Below, piece after piece: positions 5,643-8,715 of a DNA stretch of 8,715 nucleotides. The notes below the pieces were generated by a model. That model was not told where the DNA came from. It saw nothing but the letters and a program-made list of their open reading frames with translations, and did no database searches. Each line of letters starts with the position of its first letter. Position 1 is the first letter of the stretch. The stretch comes from Bacillota bacterium (GTDB lineage: Bacteria; Bacillota; Clostridia; Peptostreptococcales; Anaerovoracaceae): NCBI GenBank assembly GCA_022706625.1, contig JAKJCD010000074.1, positions 275 to 8,989 on the forward strand. The letters run 5' to 3'. A program made the translations under genes and the position numbers.

Positions 5643-7841
5643 CTATTTGGCCGCAGGGCTTATTATTACGAAACCAGCCCAATCCACATCTTTATCGTAG
5701 CTGTTGCCCCAGTCGTAGATCAGCCGTTCGTAAGATTGCACCACGTACCCGTCCTGATTGTGATCCGTCGTGTCATACGAATCCATAAGCATGATCACAT
5801 CATCACAGGTGGCCTCAGTACCCATGGTATCATATCCTACGATGGTCTGATAATGTCCGCCCCATTCGTGTGTCAATATCATCACCGGAATACCTTTCCC
5901 AAGGTAGTAAGGGATTATCTCGCCCAGATCCATGTATTTGCCTTCGATCATAAGCCCCATCTCAAATTCTGAATCGCCTTCCACCAGATCATTGGTAGAC
6001 TTAACATCCCAGTCTCCGGGCAGCTGCTTAATAGCTGTCAGCATTTCCTTTATTGTCGTGCCTGGAAGCCCATCGGTCTTGTCCCGAAGCTTTGCCAGAT
6101 CCATCTCATTCATATCGCCACGCTTGCCGAACCATTCCAGTGCAGATAGCATTGAAGTCACTCCGCAGGTATACTCCGTTGCCTGCTGGATGCTCTTGTA
6201 GCGCTGCAGCACAGTTCTTGATGCTGTAGGCTTCAAATTGTAAACATCAACATTCTTATAATAAGGTGAGTTTTTGTAATCTGCCTTACGGAAAGCGTCC
6301 GTTGATGCCGGTCCAGACAGACCGTCCGCTCCGAACCAATTGGGATAATCGGTTGAATAAGGCTCGACTTTATCAAAGGCTAGAATGTCCGCCGCCAGCT
6401 TGTCGCCATAGGGTATCATGTGAACATCCGTAAATCTGCCTGCGTTTTTCAAATCATCCTTAATGCCTTCGCCGATGAGCGGAGCTTTGTCCTTGAAGCT
6501 TTCAGGTGCAGCCACAAGGAAGATGCCGTATTCAAAATCCGGATCCCATCCGGCGCTGAAGTCCCAAAGCAACCGTTCCGCAGACTTGATCAAATACCCG
6601 TCCTGATGATGGTCCGTCGTATCATAGGGATCGGCCAAAATAAGAACATCATCCGCTGTGGTTTCAGTTCCCATAGTATCATAGCCTATGATGACCTGGT
6701 AATGTCCGCCCCAATCGTTCCAACCGATGATAATGGGTTTGCCTTCCTTGAGTACCTGAGGAACAAAATCAAAAAGTGTAATCCTTTCGCCTTTGTAGCT
6801 AACATATGGATAGAAACCATCGTCCCAATCAAGTTTTGCATCAAAGGTGGAATAAAGATCCCATTTCTGTCCCATATTCTTCTCCAGGCCTTCGAAAATA
6901 CTAACCATCTGCCGCAGAGTAGTAGCCCCCGGTTTATCGTTCTGACGAAGGGACACTAGATCCATCTCGTTTAAGTCCCCCCTCATGCCATACCATTCAA
7001 GAACCATCAATGCGGAAGAAGGTCCGCAGGTCCAATCGGTGACCTGCTGGGTCGTCTTGAAGTTTGTCAGCATGGTCAGAGTCTTGCTCGATGTCATGTT
7101 ATAGAAATCAGGGATCTGCCAATACATAGAGCCGCGGATCGAAGGTGTACTGTCGGTGACTGCACCTTCAAGTCCGTATTCATTGACGAGCCTCTCGCCG
7201 TAAGGTATCTGCCATTTCTCGTAAGCGTATGGTTCGCCGGTATGCCTCGCCAGCATTGTATCATCGCTGTCGCCGGCGATGGCCAGATCCATAGCGCGAT
7301 GAAGCATGATGGCGATATCGCCTCTTGTGGCACCCTTCGATCCCCCGTCGATTCCCTTTAGGATGCCTAATTCCGTGCCTTTAGCAACATAATTTGCAGG
7401 CCAGATTTTCCCCACATCCTCGGAGGTATACCCGAGAGCCCGTACTATCATTGTGATCGCTTCGTCATATGATACTGGATTTTGAGGTTTGAAAGACTTG
7501 TCCGGATATCCGGATACAATACCCAGTTTGGCGGCATATCCCACATAGCCTTTGGCCCAGTGGCCGCCTACATCCTTAAGAGCACTGCTGTACAGGCTGA
7601 TGGCGCTATCATCCAATTCCAAAGCAGCAATGAGAAGCCTTGCCAATTCAGCTCTTGTTATGATCTTTTCCGGGTGGAAAGTCCCGTCCGGGTATCCGCT
7701 GATAATTTTCAGGGATGTCAATGCGGCTACGGCTTCTTCATATTCCGTGCCTGCCACATCTTCGGGCACGTCGGCAAAAACCACGCCGAAGCTGCTTAAA
7801 ACAAGTGACAGTGCAAGCAATACCGATAATAACTTCCTCAT
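5643..7841 (-). CDS. S-layer-anchored protein with two tandem C39-like cysteine peptidase modules
   Basis: 732 residues from the ATG at 7841, set by AAGGAGGG (7849-7856) 7 nt upstream; the longer reading from 7874 would run through that site. Residues 1-23 are a signal peptide (cut after VFA). Three SLH repeats lie at about 32-75, 90-136 and 145-188. Two modules of the Peptidase_C39_2 type follow. Module one (about 212-448) has Gln266, Cys272 in 'WTCGPSSA', His380 in 'GGHYQVIIGYD' and Asp404 in 'ILADPYDTTD'. Module two (about 476-732) has Gln553, Cys559 in 'YTCGVTS', His663 in 'GGHYQTIVGYD' and Asp687 in 'LMDSYDTTD'. Each module starts with a similar 'IPYG' lead-in, so the whole unit was duplicated. 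All expected catalytic residues are present in both. It should act as a surface thiol protease or amidase; the substrate is unknown. It has its own promoter and a hairpin after it. Confidence 0.92.
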   Translation of the reverse strand: MRKLLSVLLALSLVLSSFGVVFADVPEDVAGTEYEEAVAALTSLKIISGYPDGTFHPEKIITRAELARLLIAALELDDSAISLYSSALKDVGGHWAKGYVGYAAKLGIVSGYPDKSFKPQNPVSYDEAITMIVRALGYTSEDVGKIWPANYVAKGTELGILKGIDGGSKGATRGDIAIMLHRAMDLAIAGDSDDTMLARHTGEPYAYEKWQIPYGERLVNEYGLEGAVTDSTPSIRGSMYWQIPDFYNMTSSKTLTMLTNFKTTQQVTDWTCGPSSALMVLEWYGMRGDLNEMDLVSLRQNDKPGATTLRQMVSIFEGLEKNMGQKWDLYSTFDAKLDWDDGFYPYVSYKGERITLFDFVPQVLKEGKPIIIGWNDWGGHYQVIIGYDTMGTETTADDVLILADPYDTTDHHQDGYLIKSAERLLWDFSAGWDPDFEYGIFLVAAPESFKDKAPLIGEGIKDDLKNAGRFTDVHMIPYGDKLAADILAFDKVEPYSTDYPNWFGADGLSGPASTDAFRKADYKNSPYYKNVDVYNLKPTASRTVLQRYKSIQQATEYTCGVTSMLSALEWFGKRGDMNEMDLAKLRDKTDGLPGTTIKEMLTAIKQLPGDWDVKSTNDLVEGDSEFEMGLMIEGKYMDLGEIIPYYLGKGIPVMILTHEWGGHYQTIVGYDTMGTEATCDDVIMLMDSYDTTDHNQDGYVVQSYERLIYDWGNSYDKDVDWAGFVIISPAAK

Positions 7842-7848
7842 GAAATAA

Positions 7849-7856
7849 CCCTCCTT
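7849..7856 (-). promoter_or_regulatory. Ribosome binding site that fixes the SLH-C39 start
   Basis: AAGGAGGG on the minus strand, near-perfect, 7 nt before the ATG at 7841. It rules out the in-frame start 33 bp further upstream, which would also place extra residues before the signal peptide. Confidence 0.85.
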
Positions 7857-7873
7857 CTGTGTTTTATAACTCA

Positions 7874-7901
7874 ATTATATCAGAGGGAGGGGTTATAGCA
7901 A
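7874..7901 (-). promoter_or_regulatory. Promoter of the SLH-C39 peptidase gene
   Basis: On the minus strand TTGCTA (7896-7901), 16 nt, then a perfect TATAAT (7874-7879) preceded by TGA, an extended -10. Transcription would begin near 7867, giving a leader of about 25 nt with the ribosome binding site in it. Confidence 0.65.
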
Positions 7902-8076
7902 GAAATATCAGACAACTGAAATCGACCTTTCGATAAAACTGAGACAGCCCGCAACCTATTGGAATTAAACTTCCGGTAATCCAACCAAAGCTGGAGCAAG
8001 ATCCTTTCGCCATCTCTAAAATCTCCCCGGTAAAAAAGTTGGCACAGGAGCTGTACTGCTTTGCAAGTTGCCCATA
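7902..8076. other. Non-coding spacer between divergent promoters
   Basis: I see no convincing gene here. The reading frames are short or lack a ribosome binding site, and no strong repeat is present. It separates the minus-strand peptidase promoter from the plus-strand ATPase promoter. Confidence 0.5.
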
Positions 8077-8105
8077 TTGACAGCGGTGTTTTTCTCCGTT
8101 AGAAT
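8077..8105 (+). promoter_or_regulatory. Sigma-A-type promoter of the riboswitch and ATPase transcript
   Basis: A perfect TTGACA -35 (8077-8082), a 17-nt spacer and TAGAAT -10 (8100-8105, 5 of 6 matches). Transcription would begin near 8112, just before the first base-paired nucleotide of the aptamer at 8121. The fit of spacing and position makes this the strongest promoter in the window. Confidence 0.8.
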
Positions 8106-8120
8106 TAGTACAAGCTTCGA

Positions 8121-8205
8121 GCAAAAAGGGAGTAGTTCATAGTTTGTGGCCAACAACACGGCTTAGCCTGGTCGCAGACCCGCTTGCGGAAACAAGACTT
8201 TTAGC
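8121..8205 (+). ncRNA. yybP-ykoY (Mn2+) riboswitch aptamer
   Basis: The RNA starts with GCAAAAAG (8121-8128), which pairs with CTTTTAGC (8198-8205) with one A-A mismatch to form the closing helix. Inside its 5' strand lies GGGAGTAG (8128-8135) and before the 3' strand CAAGAC (8193-8198). These are the conserved ends of the yybP-ykoY family (GGGGAGUAG ... GCAAGACCUUU). Small internal helices include GGTC-GCA-GACC (8170-8180). The family binds Mn2+ and controls metal-homeostasis genes, including P-type ATPases, which is exactly what follows. The assignment rests on conserved ends, helix geometry and the downstream gene, not on a covariance-model search. Confidence 0.8.
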
Positions 8206-8250
8206 ATAGAATGCAAAGCTTTGCAGATATTATGTTAAAGGTCTTTTTAT
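8194..8250 (+). terminator. Riboswitch-controlled intrinsic terminator
   Basis: Nucleotides 8194-8209 can pair with 8230-8245 over 16 consecutive positions (13 Watson-Crick, three G-U). The stem is capped by the perfect palindrome TGCAAAGCTTTGCA (8212-8225), and the 3' arm runs into TTTTT (8244-8248). The 5' arm contains CAAGAC and CTTTTAGC, the 3' part of the aptamer closing helix, so the two folds exclude each other. Ligand binding should therefore block termination and switch the ATPase on. Confidence 0.8.
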
Positions 8251-8283
8251 TAAATGGCTGTCTGCAACCCCATTTTAAATAAC

Positions 8284-8290
8284 AAAGGAG
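8284..8290 (+). promoter_or_regulatory. Ribosome binding site that fixes a TTG start
   Basis: AAAGGAG lies 8 nt before the TTG at 8299. No ATG or GTG in frame is near it, and the encoded N-terminus matches the family from this point, so TTG is taken as the start. Confidence 0.8.
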
Positions 8291-8298
8291 CAAAGAAA

Positions 8299-8715
8299 TT
8301 GTACGAGCAAAAGACTACACAGCAAGTCCTTACAGAGCTTCAGGTCGATCCGCGGACGGGATTGCAGGCTGCCGAAGCATCAAGCCGGCTTGAGCGATAC
8401 GGTCCAAACGCATTTCAGGAAAAGAAAAAGAAGACAAAGGTCCAGATGTTTATTGCCCAATTGCGAGATCCCATGATTTACATTCTTTTTGCCGCCACGG
8501 GGATATCCTTGTTCCTGCGGGAAGTCACCGATGCCTTGATTATTCTGGCCATCATCCTGCTCAATGCCACGATCGGCATGGTGCAGGAGGCTAAAGCCGA
8601 AAAATCTCTTGAGGCTTTGAAAAAGCTCTCAAGCCCAACGGCTATGGTCAGACGAGATGGTAAAGTTTTCGATATCGAGGCCAGCCGGTTAGTACCCGGA
8701 GACATCGTCCTTCTG
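8299..8715 (+). CDS. Type II cation-transporting P-type ATPase, N-terminal part only
   Basis: 139 codons from a TTG start, open at the right edge. Residues 3-60 match the cation ATPase N-terminal domain ('GLQAAEASSRLERYGPN', then a Lys-rich stretch EKKKKTK). Membrane helices follow at about 58-73 and 77-95 ('DALIILAIILLNATIG'), then 'VQEAKAEKSLEALKKL' and the start of the actuator domain with 'LVPGDIVLL' at 131-139. This is the arrangement of Ca2+/Mn2+ (SERCA/PMR1-like) pumps. The TGES, DKTGT and ion-site motifs lie beyond the edge, so the ion cannot be read from the protein. The Mn2+-type riboswitch upstream suggests Mn2+ export, as for YoaB of Lactococcus. The pump would sit in the cytoplasmic membrane. 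Its leader and promoter are separate from those of the minus-strand genes. Confidence 0.9.
   Translation, partial: MYEQKTTQQVLTELQVDPRTGLQAAEASSRLERYGPNAFQEKKKKTKVQMFIAQLRDPMIYILFAATGISLFLREVTDALIILAIILLNATIGMVQEAKAEKSLEALKKLSSPTAMVRRDGKVFDIEASRLVPGDIVLL

Noticed and set aside
6420..6959. 179-residue plus-strand frame
   Set aside because: Antisense to the first C39 module, whose catalytic motifs are clearly conserved on the minus strand.
7864..8124. 86-residue minus-strand reading frame
   Set aside because: TTG start with no ribosome binding site, Cys-rich composition unlike any family I know, and overlap with the peptidase promoter and the ATPase promoter.
7943..8206. Plus-strand frame open apart from one TGA at 8078, possible gene remnant
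   Set aside because: No start or ribosome binding site, no recognisable protein similarity, and its second half is explained by the promoter and riboswitch.
8212..8225. Palindrome TGCAAAGCTTTGCA as a repressor operator
   Set aside because: It lies downstream of the promoter and forms the apex of the terminator hairpin, which explains it better.

Overview
The window looks like chromosomal DNA of a Gram-positive-type anaerobe, most likely a Clostridia-class Firmicute. The reasons are strong AGGAGG-type ribosome binding sites, sigma-A-like promoters, two exported proteins with N-terminal S-layer homology (SLH) repeats, a membrane-bound LuxR-type regulator, and a Mn2+-type riboswitch with an intrinsic terminator ahead of a P-type ATPase. 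The species cannot be told from this sequence alone. No tRNA, rRNA, CRISPR array or transposase gene is visible.

Layout. Five genes lie on the minus strand and one, divergent, on the plus strand. Left to right they are: (1) a secreted protein with PPC-like beta domains, cut by the left edge (1-1243); (2) a small two-helix membrane protein (1437-1949); (3) a 12-helix MFS-like protein fused to a C-terminal LuxR DNA-binding domain (2036-3520); (4) an SLH surface protein with an unrecognised C-terminal domain (3724-4980); (5) an SLH protein carrying two tandem C39-like cysteine peptidase modules, both with an intact Cys/His/Asp set (5643-7841); (6) the first 139 residues of a type II cation P-type ATPase, cut by the right edge (8299-8715). 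Genes 1 and 6 run off the window and have no stop codon inside it.

Non-coding content is rich. Between 5234 and 5526 there are two adjoining repeat families. The first is three copies of a GGGGACGC-type palindromic element that resembles REP sequences. The second is a perfect-period 83-bp tandem array in which each full unit can form two hairpins. Genes 2 and 3 each end at a terminator-like hairpin, and the two hairpins are nearly the same sequence. Gene 4 appears to have a leader of about 175 nt.

The best-supported regulatory system is at 8077-8299: a near-consensus promoter, then a sequence with the conserved ends of a yybP-ykoY (Mn2+) aptamer, then a long terminator hairpin whose 5' arm reuses the 3' strand of the aptamer's closing helix, then a Shine-Dalgarno site and a TTG start for the ATPase. 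This is the expected arrangement of a transcriptional ON switch for metal export.

Taken together, the minus-strand genes look like a cell-envelope neighbourhood (three exported proteins, two of them wall-anchored by SLH repeats) next to a membrane-embedded regulator that could control some of them. That regulatory link is inference from proximity only.
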